Source: an uncultured Sphingomonadales bacterium
Lineage (GTDB): Bacteria; Pseudomonadota; Alphaproteobacteria; Sphingomonadales; Sphingomonadaceae
Assembly: GCA_903893935.1 (NCBI GenBank)
Contig: CAITOD010000078.1
Location: 1 to 5,609, forward strand
Length of the DNA: 5,609 nt
Direction of reading: 5' to 3'
In this document: in pieces, positions 1-4,966 of the stretch
Position numbering within the stretch: position 1 is the first letter of the stretch
How the letters are laid out: every line of letters begins with the position of its first letter
The notes under the pieces: model-generated
Told to the model about the DNA's origin: nothing
Databases searched by the model: none
The model's input: the letters and a program-made list of their open reading frames with translations, nothing else
Translations under genes and position numbers: made by a program

Positions 1-1
1 C

Positions 2-316
2 GGATCGGGCGGCTATGGCATGCTGATCGGGCCGACGTCGTCGAAAAAGGAAATCGCCGCGTTTTCGGCCAAGCTGCGCGCGCGGCCCGACAACTACATT
101 GCCCAGCCGACGCTGGCGCTGTCGACCGTGCCGATTTTCACCAAAGCGGGGCTCGCGCCGCGGCATGTCGATTTGCGACCGTTCGTGCTGGTCAGCCCGC
201 AAGGGATCGACATCACGCCGGGCGGGCTCACGCGCGTCGCGCTCAAAAAGGGCTCGCTGGTGGTCAATTCGTCGCAAGGCGGCGGCACCAAGGACAGCTG
301 GGTGCTGGACGACTGA
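2..316 (+). CDS. Circularly permuted ATP-grasp protein, C-terminal part (5' end outside the window)
   Basis: The frame is open from base 2 to a TGA at 314-316 and gives the last 104 residues of a protein that begins upstream. The fragment opens with GSGGYGMLIGP and carries QPTLALSTVP, APRHVDLRPFV, PGGLTRVALKKGSLVVNSSQ and GGGTKDSWVL. These are the hallmark C-terminal blocks of the circularly permuted ATP-grasp family (formerly DUF404/DUF407, CP_ATPgrasp), whose members are usually about 470 residues long, so roughly three quarters is missing here. ATP-grasp enzymes join a carboxylate to an amine or thiol through an acyl-phosphate. This branch is predicted from gene neighbourhoods to be a peptide or amide ligase, but its substrate is unknown to me. 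It is followed after 52 bases by the alpha-E gene and then by a transglutaminase, the usual partners. An internal ATG at base 20 is not the true start, because the conserved residues run in from before it. Family assignment is very sure; function is inferred. Confidence 0.95.
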   Translation, partial: GSGGYGMLIGPTSSKKEIAAFSAKLRARPDNYIAQPTLALSTVPIFTKAGLAPRHVDLRPFVLVSPQGIDITPGGLTRVALKKGSLVVNSSQGGGTKDSWVLDD

Positions 317-357
317 TGGCGCGCGCAAGGAAACCGCGGATCGGCCCCCGGGGCATC

Positions 358-363
358 GGAGAA
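358..363 (+). promoter_or_regulatory. Ribosome binding site fixing the alpha-E start
   Basis: GGAGAA lies five bases before the ATG at 369. It decides between this ATG and a much longer reading in the same frame from base 99. The upstream part of that reading overlaps the ATP-grasp gene and reads as arginine-rich shadow sequence. Confidence 0.75.
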
Positions 364-368
364 CGCGC

Positions 369-1316
369 ATGCTAGGGCGTTCGGCCAACGGCATCTTCTG
401 GCTGTTCCGCTATCTCGAGCGGGCGGAAAACACCGTGCGCCTGATCGAGGCCGGCTTTCGCATGGCGCTGACGCGCGACAGCGGGGCGGCGAGCGAAGAA
501 TGGCGCAGCGTGCTGATCACGCTCGGGCTGCACCGCGCTTATGCCGCGCGCCATGGCGTGGATGTGACCGGCCCGCACGTGTTCAACTTCGTGCTGCGCG
601 ACCGCGACAATCCGGCGAGCGTGATGGCGATGATCGAGGCCGCGCGCACCAATGCGCGCATGGTGCGCACCGGGATCACGCGCGAAGTGTGGGAAGCGGT
701 CAACGAAAGCTGGATGAAGCTGCGCGAAATCCTCGCGCGCCCGGTCACCGAAACGCGGCTGCGCGATGTGCTCGATGCGGTGCGGCGCCAGGCCACGCAA
801 GTGCGCGGCGCGATCGAAAGCACCATGCTGCGCAATGACATCTACCATTTCGCGGGCATCGGCACATTCGTCGAACGCGCCGACAACACCGCGCGCATTC
901 TCGATGTCAAATACTATGTCCTGCTGCCCAGCCTGTCGGCGGTCGGGTCGAGCCTCGACAATGTGCAATGGGAAAACGTGCTGCGCTCGGTCGCGGGCGA
1001 GCGCGCCTATCGCTGGCTCAACGCCGGGCAGATGGACCCGCGCGGGATCGCCTCGTTCCTGATTCTCGACGAACGCTTTCCGCGCAGCCTGGCGTTCTGC
1101 TATGCGCAGTTGCAGACCAATCTCGCTTTCCTGGCGCGCGAATACGGTTTTGCGACCGAGGCGCATGCGATCCACCAGTCGGGCCACGAGGGCCTGGCGA
1201 CGCTGACGATCGAGACGATTTTCGAGCAGGGACTGCACCAGTTCATCGGCGAATTCCTCGCCTGCAACAACCGGCTGGCGCAGCAGATCCAGCGCGATTA
1301 CCGGTTTGTGGAATAG
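369..1316 (+). CDS. Alpha-E domain protein (DUF403 family)
   Basis: This 315-residue protein begins MLGRSANGIFWLFRYLERAE, the standard opening of alpha-E domain proteins, and has the usual length of about 310 residues. It looks all-helical and cytoplasmic, with no signal peptide or membrane segment. Two related glutamate motifs are visible: ERAENTVRLIE at about 17-27 and ERADNTARILD at about 169-179. The second runs into VKYYVLLPSL, the other family signature. Further conserved-looking blocks are FLILDERFPRSLAFC (230-244) and the C-terminal helix around NNRLAQQIQRDY. The biochemical activity is not established. The family was named for its helical fold and conserved glutamates, and nearly always accompanies circularly permuted ATP-grasp and transglutaminase genes, so a role in the same peptide pathway is inferred. 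The stop is only four bases before the transglutaminase ATG, so the genes are very likely cotranscribed. In many genomes this domain is fused to the ATP-grasp; here they are separate. Confidence 0.95.
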   Translation: MLGRSANGIFWLFRYLERAENTVRLIEAGFRMALTRDSGAASEEWRSVLITLGLHRAYAARHGVDVTGPHVFNFVLRDRDNPASVMAMIEAARTNARMVRTGITREVWEAVNESWMKLREILARPVTETRLRDVLDAVRRQATQVRGAIESTMLRNDIYHFAGIGTFVERADNTARILDVKYYVLLPSLSAVGSSLDNVQWENVLRSVAGERAYRWLNAGQMDPRGIASFLILDERFPRSLAFCYAQLQTNLAFLAREYGFATEAHAIHQSGHEGLATLTIETIFEQGLHQFIGEFLACNNRLAQQIQRDYRFVE

Positions 1317-1320
1317 CCCC

Positions 1321-2166
1321 ATGCGCCTCGCGATCGATCACACCACCACATACCGCTTTGCCGGGCCGATCCGGCAGGGGCTGCAACGCCTGCGGCTGAC
1401 CCCGGTATCGGGGCGCGGGCAGACCGTGATCGCCTGGGACATCGTGTGCGAAGGCGCCGCGGTCGAAGTCGCCTATGACGATGAATATGCCAACCGGGTC
1501 ATGCTGGCGGGGATTGCGCCGGGCACGCGCGAAGTGACGATCCGCGCGCATGGCCTGGTCGAAACGCGCGACGAGGCCGGCGTCGTCGGCCGGCATACCG
1601 GTTACCTGCCGTTGTGGCATTTTCTGCGCGACACGCCCTTGACCGCGCGTGGCGAACGCGTGGGTGCGCTGGTGGCGGGGCTTGAGGCAACCGCTGCACA
1701 AGACCGGCTGGCCGCGCTCCACGCGCTGACCGAACGGGTGCGCGAGGGCGTGGCTTATACGCTGGGGTCGTCGCATGTCGCCACCACCGCCGAAGCCGCG
1801 CTTACGGCCGGGCGCGGGGTGTGCCAGGATCAGGCGCATGTGTTTATCGCCGCGGCGCGCGCGCTCGACATTCCGGCGCGCTATGTCAGCGGCTATCTGC
1901 TGATCGACGGGCAGGAAGAGCAGGAGGCCGGGCACGGCTGGGCCGAAGGCTTTGTCGAAGGTCTGGGCTGGATCGGGTTCGATGTCGCCAACGCGATCTG
2001 CCCCGATGACCGCTATGTGCGCGTCGCCGCCGGGCGCGATTATCGCGATGCTGCGCCGGTCAAAGGCCTGACTTCGGTGGCGCCGCCTGAAGAGGGTGTG
2101 CCCCCCGATCGCGACCATCTCGCGATCACGCTGAGCGTGCGTGCGCTGGCGACGTCGGACCAGTAG
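1321..2166 (+). CDS. Transglutaminase-like cysteine peptidase family protein
   Basis: A 281-residue protein. Residues 1-85 form the beta-rich bacterial transglutaminase N-terminal domain, seen in HTTTYRFAGPIRQGLQRLRL. The core lies at about 120-222. The catalytic triad is readable: Cys168 in GRGVCQDQAH, His205 in GHGWAEGF and Asp221 in WIGFDVAN, followed by the family tail CPDDRYVRVAAGRDYRDAAPV. Proteins of this type may hydrolyse or transfer amide bonds; bacterial members are usually thought to act as proteases or peptide transferases. There is no signal peptide, so it should act in the cytoplasm. The ATG at 1321 is chosen because MRLAIDHTT matches the family start. An in-frame ATG at 1306 lies inside the alpha-E gene. 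A weak GGA at 1310-1312 precedes the start, and translational coupling across the four-base gap is likely. It is the third gene of the ATP-grasp/alpha-E/transglutaminase cluster, and may process or attach the peptide that the ligase makes (inference). The motifs read AGHGW and FDVAN, where many relatives have S-H-A-W and DPTN. Confidence 0.95.
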   Translation: MRLAIDHTTTYRFAGPIRQGLQRLRLTPVSGRGQTVIAWDIVCEGAAVEVAYDDEYANRVMLAGIAPGTREVTIRAHGLVETRDEAGVVGRHTGYLPLWHFLRDTPLTARGERVGALVAGLEATAAQDRLAALHALTERVREGVAYTLGSSHVATTAEAALTAGRGVCQDQAHVFIAAARALDIPARYVSGYLLIDGQEEQEAGHGWAEGFVEGLGWIGFDVANAICPDDRYVRVAAGRDYRDAAPVKGLTSVAPPEEGVPPDRDHLAITLSVRALATSDQ

Positions 2167-2178
2167 CCCGCTGCGGGC
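2166..2178 (+). terminator. Terminator-like hairpin at the end of the transglutaminase gene
   Basis: GCCCG (2166-2170), loop CTG, CGGGC (2174-2178) form a five-base-pair stem that starts on the last base of the stop codon. No continuous T run follows, only scattered T residues. It could still weakly end the three-gene transcript or block 3' decay. A classical intrinsic terminator is not shown. Confidence 0.3.
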
Positions 2179-2179
2179 C

Positions 2180-2209
2180 TTGACACGTATTTCATCTTAG
2201 CATTACTAC
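2180..2209 (+). promoter_or_regulatory. Possible promoter with consensus -35 box, upstream of the LuxR-type regulator
   Basis: A perfect TTGACA stands at 2180-2185 in a local A+T-rich patch, unusual for this window. The -10 is poor: TACTAC at 2204-2209 (18-base spacer) matches TATAAT at three positions, and other spacings are no better. If used, it would give a leader of about 240 bases before the regulator at 2454. An activator-dependent promoter would explain the weak -10. The neighbouring palindrome at 2209-2227 would sit on the transcription start. Confidence 0.3.
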
Positions 2210-2227
2210 CTAGCCATATTGGTTAGG
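2209..2227. promoter_or_regulatory. Operator-like imperfect palindrome
   Basis: This 19-base inverted repeat has the form CCTA-n-CCA-nnn-TGG-n-TAGG, pairing at seven of nine positions. It is A+T-rich in the middle and lies just downstream of the TTGACA box. LuxR/FixJ-type proteins bind as dimers to palindromes of about this size, so a binding site for the regulator encoded at 2454 is plausible. No experimental site is known to me. Confidence 0.4.
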
Positions 2228-2232
2228 GGCAA

Positions 2233-2244
2233 AACCCTAGGGTT
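2233..2244. promoter_or_regulatory. Perfect 12-bp palindrome AACCCTAGGGTT
   Basis: A perfect twelve-base palindrome lies six bases after the 19-bp palindrome. Their centres are about 20 bases apart, near two helical turns. It shares the CCTAGG core and begins the first copy of the direct repeat at 2235-2250. It is probably an operator for a dimeric regulator, but the factor is not identified. Confidence 0.45.
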
Positions 2245-2250
2245 GTGCGC
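2235..2250 (+). repeat. Direct repeat, copy 1
   Basis: CCCTAGGGTTGTGCGC matches the stretch at 2350-2366 at 14 of 16 bases once a single inserted T in the second copy is allowed. The shared elements are CCCT, AGG and TTGTGCG. A match this long in 287 bases of non-coding DNA suggests a repeated regulatory site. Confidence 0.5.
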
Positions 2251-2349
2251 AAAGTGCACGATTGCAAGCGCATGGTGCGCGCGTGGCGATGCCATCGTCG
2301 AAGAAAAGTCCCGAATTTTTTGCAATCATCTCCGTTCCGGAGGCGAATT

Positions 2350-2366
2350 CCCTTAGGATTGTGCGG
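2350..2366 (+). repeat. Direct repeat, copy 2
   Basis: CCCTTAGGATTGTGCGG repeats copy 1 with one inserted base and two substitutions. The palindromic cores of the two copies are centred 115 bases apart, close to eleven helical turns, which would place them on the same DNA face. It lies 87 bases before the regulator's ATG. Confidence 0.5.
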
Positions 2367-2453
2367 TAGTCCGCGCCTGCAAGCCCGATGATGGGTTCGG
2401 AATGAAACTAACCCCATTGGCGTCTTGCCCGCGATCGGTGGTTCAAGGTCGGC

Positions 2454-3068
2454 ATGATCGACCGTATGACCCTGCATATCCTCGATGGCGACATTGCGCG
2501 CCGTGCCCATCTCGCCCGGCTGGCGTTCGCCGCCGGCCATCACGCGGAGATCTATGCCAATATCGAGGAACTGCTGGCGCATGCGCCATCGAATGGCCTG
2601 GTGCTCGCGCACGACGATCCGCCGGGCGAAGCGGTGCCCGCGCTGATCGCGGCGATGATGCGCGCGGGGCAGTGGCTGCCGGTGATCGCGATCGGCGAAC
2701 ATCCCGATACCGGGGCGGTGGTCCGCGCGATCAAGGCCGGCGCGCTCGATTATCTGGCCTTGCCGCAGCACATCGCGCCGCTCAACGATGCGATTGCGCG
2801 CGCCGCGCACGAAGCCGATGCCCACCGCGCCCAACGCGCGCGCGCTGCCGAAGCGCGCCAGCGCATCGCCCGCCTGTCGCTCCGCGAACGCGAAGTGCTC
2901 GACCGGCTGGCCGACGGGTGCAGCAACAAGGCGATCGCGCGCGAGCTCGAAATCAGCCCGCGCACCGTCGAAATCCACCGCATGAAAATGATGGGCAAAC
3001 TGGGCGCGCGCCACGCCGCCGAGGCGGTGCGGTTGCGGATCGAAGCTTCGGGGCTCGATGCGGCGTAA
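2454..3068 (+). CDS. LuxR/FixJ-type transcriptional regulator with degenerate receiver domain
   Basis: This 204-residue protein has a receiver-like domain (about 6-118), an alanine/arginine-rich linker helix (about 119-137) and a LuxR helix-turn-helix (about 138-197). The last is clear: LSLREREVLDRLADGCSNKA, IARELEISPRTVEIHRMKMM and GKLGARHAAEAVRLR. It should bind DNA as a dimer. The receiver keeps its fold pattern (LHILDGD at 7-13, VIAIGEHPD, AIKAGALDYLALP) but not its chemistry. Aligned by eye with FixJ, the phosphorylated Asp column is His53 in LAHDDPPG, the switch Thr is Ile80 and the catalytic Lys is Leu103. One of the paired acidic residues is Gly12. Phosphorylation-independent control is therefore inferred, although Asp54 and Asp55 sit beside the expected site. 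The start at 2454 is backed by AAGG at 2445-2448; ATG 2466 is an alternative. No histidine kinase is adjacent. It converges with the extensin-like gene, leaving 19 bases between the stops. Its target genes are unknown; the palindromes upstream suggest autoregulation. Confidence 0.9.
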   Translation: MIDRMTLHILDGDIARRAHLARLAFAAGHHAEIYANIEELLAHAPSNGLVLAHDDPPGEAVPALIAAMMRAGQWLPVIAIGEHPDTGAVVRAIKAGALDYLALPQHIAPLNDAIARAAHEADAHRAQRARAAEARQRIARLSLREREVLDRLADGCSNKAIARELEISPRTVEIHRMKMMGKLGARHAAEAVRLRIEASGLDAA

Positions 3069-3087
3069 GCGCCAGCGCAAACTGCCT

Positions 3088-3765
3088 TCAGTGGCAGACC
3101 GGATGCGGCGCGCCGACTTCGAGATGGAAATGATCGTGGTGCGCGGTGTTGTAATCGGGCGTGAGCACCAGCGCGAAGCGGCGGCAGGCGCTGGTGCGGA
3201 TCACACGCAGAAAATTGCGCACCGCCGGGCTGCCGTCTGACCAATCGCCTTTGATGCTGATCCTGCGCCCGTCGGCAAGCACGAAGCCCGAGATATCGAC
3301 CGCGCTCGCGGTGGCGTGGCCGCTGCGGCGGTCGGTGCCGGCGACGTTGCGGCAATTGTAGCTGCCGAACGTGTCGATCCGCGCGAGCGGGCTGCCCAGC
3401 ACCTGACGCGCGGCGCGGTCGACGCCATAGCGCGCCCAGCCCTGCATCGCGTTTGCCAGCGCGCATGTGACCGGGCCCAGATTGGCGAGTTGCAGATGCG
3501 CGTCGTCGCCGCGCAGCCATGACAGCCGCACGGTGTTGATGGTCGAACACCCTGCGCCGAACGTGCGATCGGGCAGCGGGGTGAAATTGGCTTGCGTCTT
3601 GCCGAGGTCGGCAAGGCACTGGCGTTCGGCGGGGGCCGGCGCCACCAGCGCGGTCCTCTGCGGCGCGGCGCGGTGCGGCGCGCTGCTGACGCAAGCCGAC
3701 AGCGTCAGCGCCAATAGCGCGACCGGCGCAATCGCGCGCGACTGATGAACGGACTTCTGGCGCAT
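3088..3765 (-). CDS. Extensin-like (ExtC-type) envelope lipoprotein, probable M15/LAS-like peptidase fold
   Basis: This 225-residue protein has a lipoprotein signal: a charged start (MRQKSVHQSR), a hydrophobic stretch at 12-22 and lipobox LSAC, giving lipidated Cys25. After an Ala/Pro-rich linker comes the extensin-like C-terminal domain (about 48-224), seen in SYNCRNVAGTDRRSGHATAS, AVDISGF, the Asp-Trp at 174-175 and LTPDYNTAHHDHFHLE. The spacing H150-x6-D157 with H212-x-H214 fits the zinc ligands and motif of LAS/M15 peptidases such as D-Ala-D-Ala carboxypeptidases. Six more cysteines (50, 73, 101, 138, 194, 224) probably form disulfides. A periplasmic cell-wall-remodelling role is inferred; the bacterial family is not well characterised, and it is not plant extensin. 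The start at 3765 has AAAGG six bases ahead and puts the signal peptide at the N terminus. The in-frame ATG at 3825 would add 20 residues before it. The gene converges on the LuxR gene and diverges from the AraC gene. Confidence 0.92.
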   Translation of the reverse strand: MRQKSVHQSRAIAPVALLALTLSACVSSAPHRAAPQRTALVAPAPAERQCLADLGKTQANFTPLPDRTFGAGCSTINTVRLSWLRGDDAHLQLANLGPVTCALANAMQGWARYGVDRAARQVLGSPLARIDTFGSYNCRNVAGTDRRSGHATASAVDISGFVLADGRRISIKGDWSDGSPAVRNFLRVIRTSACRRFALVLTPDYNTAHHDHFHLEVGAPHPVCH

Positions 3766-3783
3766 CACCGACCTTTCGCGCTG

Positions 3784-3789
3784 ATTATG
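3784..3789 (-). promoter_or_regulatory. Possible -10 box of the extensin-like gene
   Basis: Read on the minus strand this is CATAAT, five of six bases of the sigma-70 -10 consensus, 18 bases before the ATG at 3765. The -35 at a 17-base spacing (TAGGCT) is poor. The transcript would have a very short leader with the AAAGG ribosome site near its 5' end. The position fits, but the -10 match alone is weak evidence. Confidence 0.3.
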
Positions 3790-3980
3790 ATCGACAAACC
3801 CGCGCCAGCCTATGACGGAAACCACGCATCCGACTCAAATTCGGCACGGCTGGGCGCAGCGCCGGTTCGTGCCGCGATTGGACAGAATCGGCATCGCGGG
3901 TGCGACAGGGCTTCCCTCGCCCGCGCTTGGTGGCATGATCGCGGCAAAATCGGGCGCATACAAATTCCGGAGCGGCATCA

Positions 3981-4838
3981 ATGTCCGACCTTGTCGTTGA
4001 ATTTCGGCAGCCAGAGCCGGACCTGGCCGACTATGTATCGTTTTTCTATCAGGCGCGGCAGGATCAGGACTGCTTTCACGCGGTTGATCGCGCCGATCTG
4101 GCGCAATTCCGCTTCATCCTGGCGGGCCACAGCGGGCAAAGCGAGTTTGTCGACGGCACTGTCCAGGCGATGCCCGAGATTTATATCCAGGGCCCGACCA
4201 CCGGCAGTTCGACCATGAGCGGCGCGGGCACGATCGACGTGGTGGGCGTCGGCCTCTTGCCGTCGGGCTGGGCGGCGCTGGTGCCGATGGATGCGTCGGC
4301 GGCGGCCAACCGGCTGTTCGATGCGGTCGATCTGCTTGGCCCGGCGGTGATCGAGGCGCGCGCGGCGATGCTCGTGGCGGCCGATTTCGATGCGCGCGTC
4401 GCCATTTTTGCAAGCCTGCTCAAGGACCTGATGGCGCAGACCAGCCCCGCGTTCCACGCTTTCGTGCACCAGGTCAATGCCTGGCTGTCGGGTAGTGTGA
4501 CACCGCAGCTGCCCGACTTGCTCGCCACCACCGGTCTTTCGCTGAGCCAGGTCGAACGCCGCTGCAAGCGCTATTTCGGCTCGCCGCCCAAGCTGCTGGC
4601 GCGCAAATACCGCGCCTTGCGCACGGCCGTGGCGATGACACACAAAGATGCTGAACTCGATCAGTTCCTGGCCGAGGGCTATTATGACCAGTCGCATCTG
4701 ATCCGCGAAATGAAGCAGTTCACCGGCATGACCCCGGCCGCGTTTGCCGAACAGCCGACCGAATTCAACCGCCAGCTGGCCAAACGGATCGAACTCGAAC
4801 GCAGCAATCCGCTGACACGCCGCTCGCTGATCACCTGA
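3981..4838 (+). CDS. AraC-family transcriptional regulator
   Basis: A 285-residue protein. Residues 1 to about 165 are an N-terminal domain of the kind found in DUF6597-like AraC regulators, with PEPDLADYVSFFYQ near the start and EIYIQGPTTGSS and VVGVGLLPSGWAAL further on. It probably senses a ligand or partner, but which one cannot be read from the sequence. The C-terminal AraC DNA-binding domain lies at about 165-258. The first helix-turn-helix contains TTGLSLSQVERRCKRYFGSP, followed by PKLLARKYRALRTA. The second contains YYDQSHLIREMKQFTGMTPA, the usual AraC signature (Y/F-x-D-x-SHL-x-R-x-F/K). About 27 polar residues follow the usual Pro-x-x-Phe end. The start at 3981 has GGAG at 3969-3972, eight bases ahead. 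The gene diverges from the extensin-like gene across 215 bases. Control of that gene or of itself is possible, because AraC regulators often sit next to a target, but nothing in the sequence proves it. Confidence 0.92.
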   Translation: MSDLVVEFRQPEPDLADYVSFFYQARQDQDCFHAVDRADLAQFRFILAGHSGQSEFVDGTVQAMPEIYIQGPTTGSSTMSGAGTIDVVGVGLLPSGWAALVPMDASAAANRLFDAVDLLGPAVIEARAAMLVAADFDARVAIFASLLKDLMAQTSPAFHAFVHQVNAWLSGSVTPQLPDLLATTGLSLSQVERRCKRYFGSPPKLLARKYRALRTAVAMTHKDAELDQFLAEGYYDQSHLIREMKQFTGMTPAAFAEQPTEFNRQLAKRIELERSNPLTRRSLIT

Positions 4839-4839
4839 G

Positions 4840-4862
4840 GCGATCGGGTGCGCCGCGATCGC
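4840..4862 (+). terminator. Hairpin after the AraC gene, possible terminator
   Basis: GCGATCG (4840-4846) and CGATCGC (4856-4862) form a perfect seven-base-pair stem around a nine-base loop, beginning two bases after the AraC stop codon. There is no T run behind it, so it may end transcription inefficiently or stabilise the message. The right arm overlaps a twelve-base palindrome, CCGCGATCGCGG (4853-4864). Confidence 0.4.
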
Positions 4863-4864
4863 GG

Positions 4865-4891
4865 TTGATGCGGCTCGAAATCCGCCATAGT
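4865..4891 (+). promoter_or_regulatory. Possible promoter of the NnrU-family gene
   Basis: TTGATG at 4865-4870 and CATAGT at 4886-4891 each match four of six consensus sigma-70 bases, but the 15-base spacer is short. This lies just behind the hairpin that follows the AraC gene and 75 bases before the NnrU start, so the position suits a separate transcript. Confidence 0.3.
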
Positions 4892-4950
4892 CTGGCGCTT
4901 GCCGCACGCGCGGCGGGGGGAACAGGCAATTCGGCTGGCTGACCGGCAAT

Positions 4951-4957
4951 GGGGGGG
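4951..4957 (+). promoter_or_regulatory. G-rich ribosome binding site of the NnrU-family gene
   Basis: A run of seven G lies nine bases before the ATG at 4967 and can pair with part of the anti-Shine-Dalgarno sequence. It helps choose 4967 over the in-frame ATG at 4949, which lacks a comparable site and overlaps this run. Confidence 0.5.
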
Positions 4958-4966
4958 ATTGATGGC

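Noticed and set aside
372..1322. Long minus-strand open frame (316 codons) opposite the alpha-E gene
   Set aside because: It is the antisense shadow of a clear family member. It is rich in Arg, His, Asp and Gln, as antisense frames of high-G+C genes are, and has no recognisable motif.
1243..2118. Minus-strand open frame (291 codons) opposite the transglutaminase gene
   Set aside because: Antisense shadow; the plus strand carries a full catalytic triad and family tail over the same bases.
2223..3080. Minus-strand open frame (285 codons) covering the LuxR gene and its upstream region
   Set aside because: Arg/His-rich composition without motifs, running through the operator-like palindromes. 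The plus strand has an unmistakable LuxR domain.
3082..3097. Hairpin CTGCC/GGCAG between the convergent LuxR and extensin-like genes as a shared terminator
   Set aside because: The stem is only five base pairs, overlaps the last codons of the minus-strand gene and has no T run on either side.
2402..3133. Plus-strand open frame (243 codons) in another frame over the LuxR gene
   Set aside because: Its product is Arg/Ala/Cys-rich and motif-free, whereas the frame from 2454 encodes the LuxR domain.
3931..3946. Sigma-54-like promoter (TGGCATGATCGCGGCA) before the AraC gene
   Set aside because: It keeps the GG and GC dinucleotides at the right spacing and about 10 of 13 consensus positions, but lacks the TT before GC. 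Such matches are easy to get in G+C-rich DNA, and no enhancer-binding protein gene is nearby.
3812..4000. Small plus-strand open frame of 62 codons before the AraC gene
   Set aside because: No Shine-Dalgarno sequence, codon use unlike the neighbours, and a 20-base overlap with the well-supported AraC start.
4853..4864. Perfect palindrome CCGCGATCGCGG as a protein-binding site
   Set aside because: CGATCG-type words are very common in this G+C-rich sequence, and it is better explained as part of the hairpin after the AraC gene.
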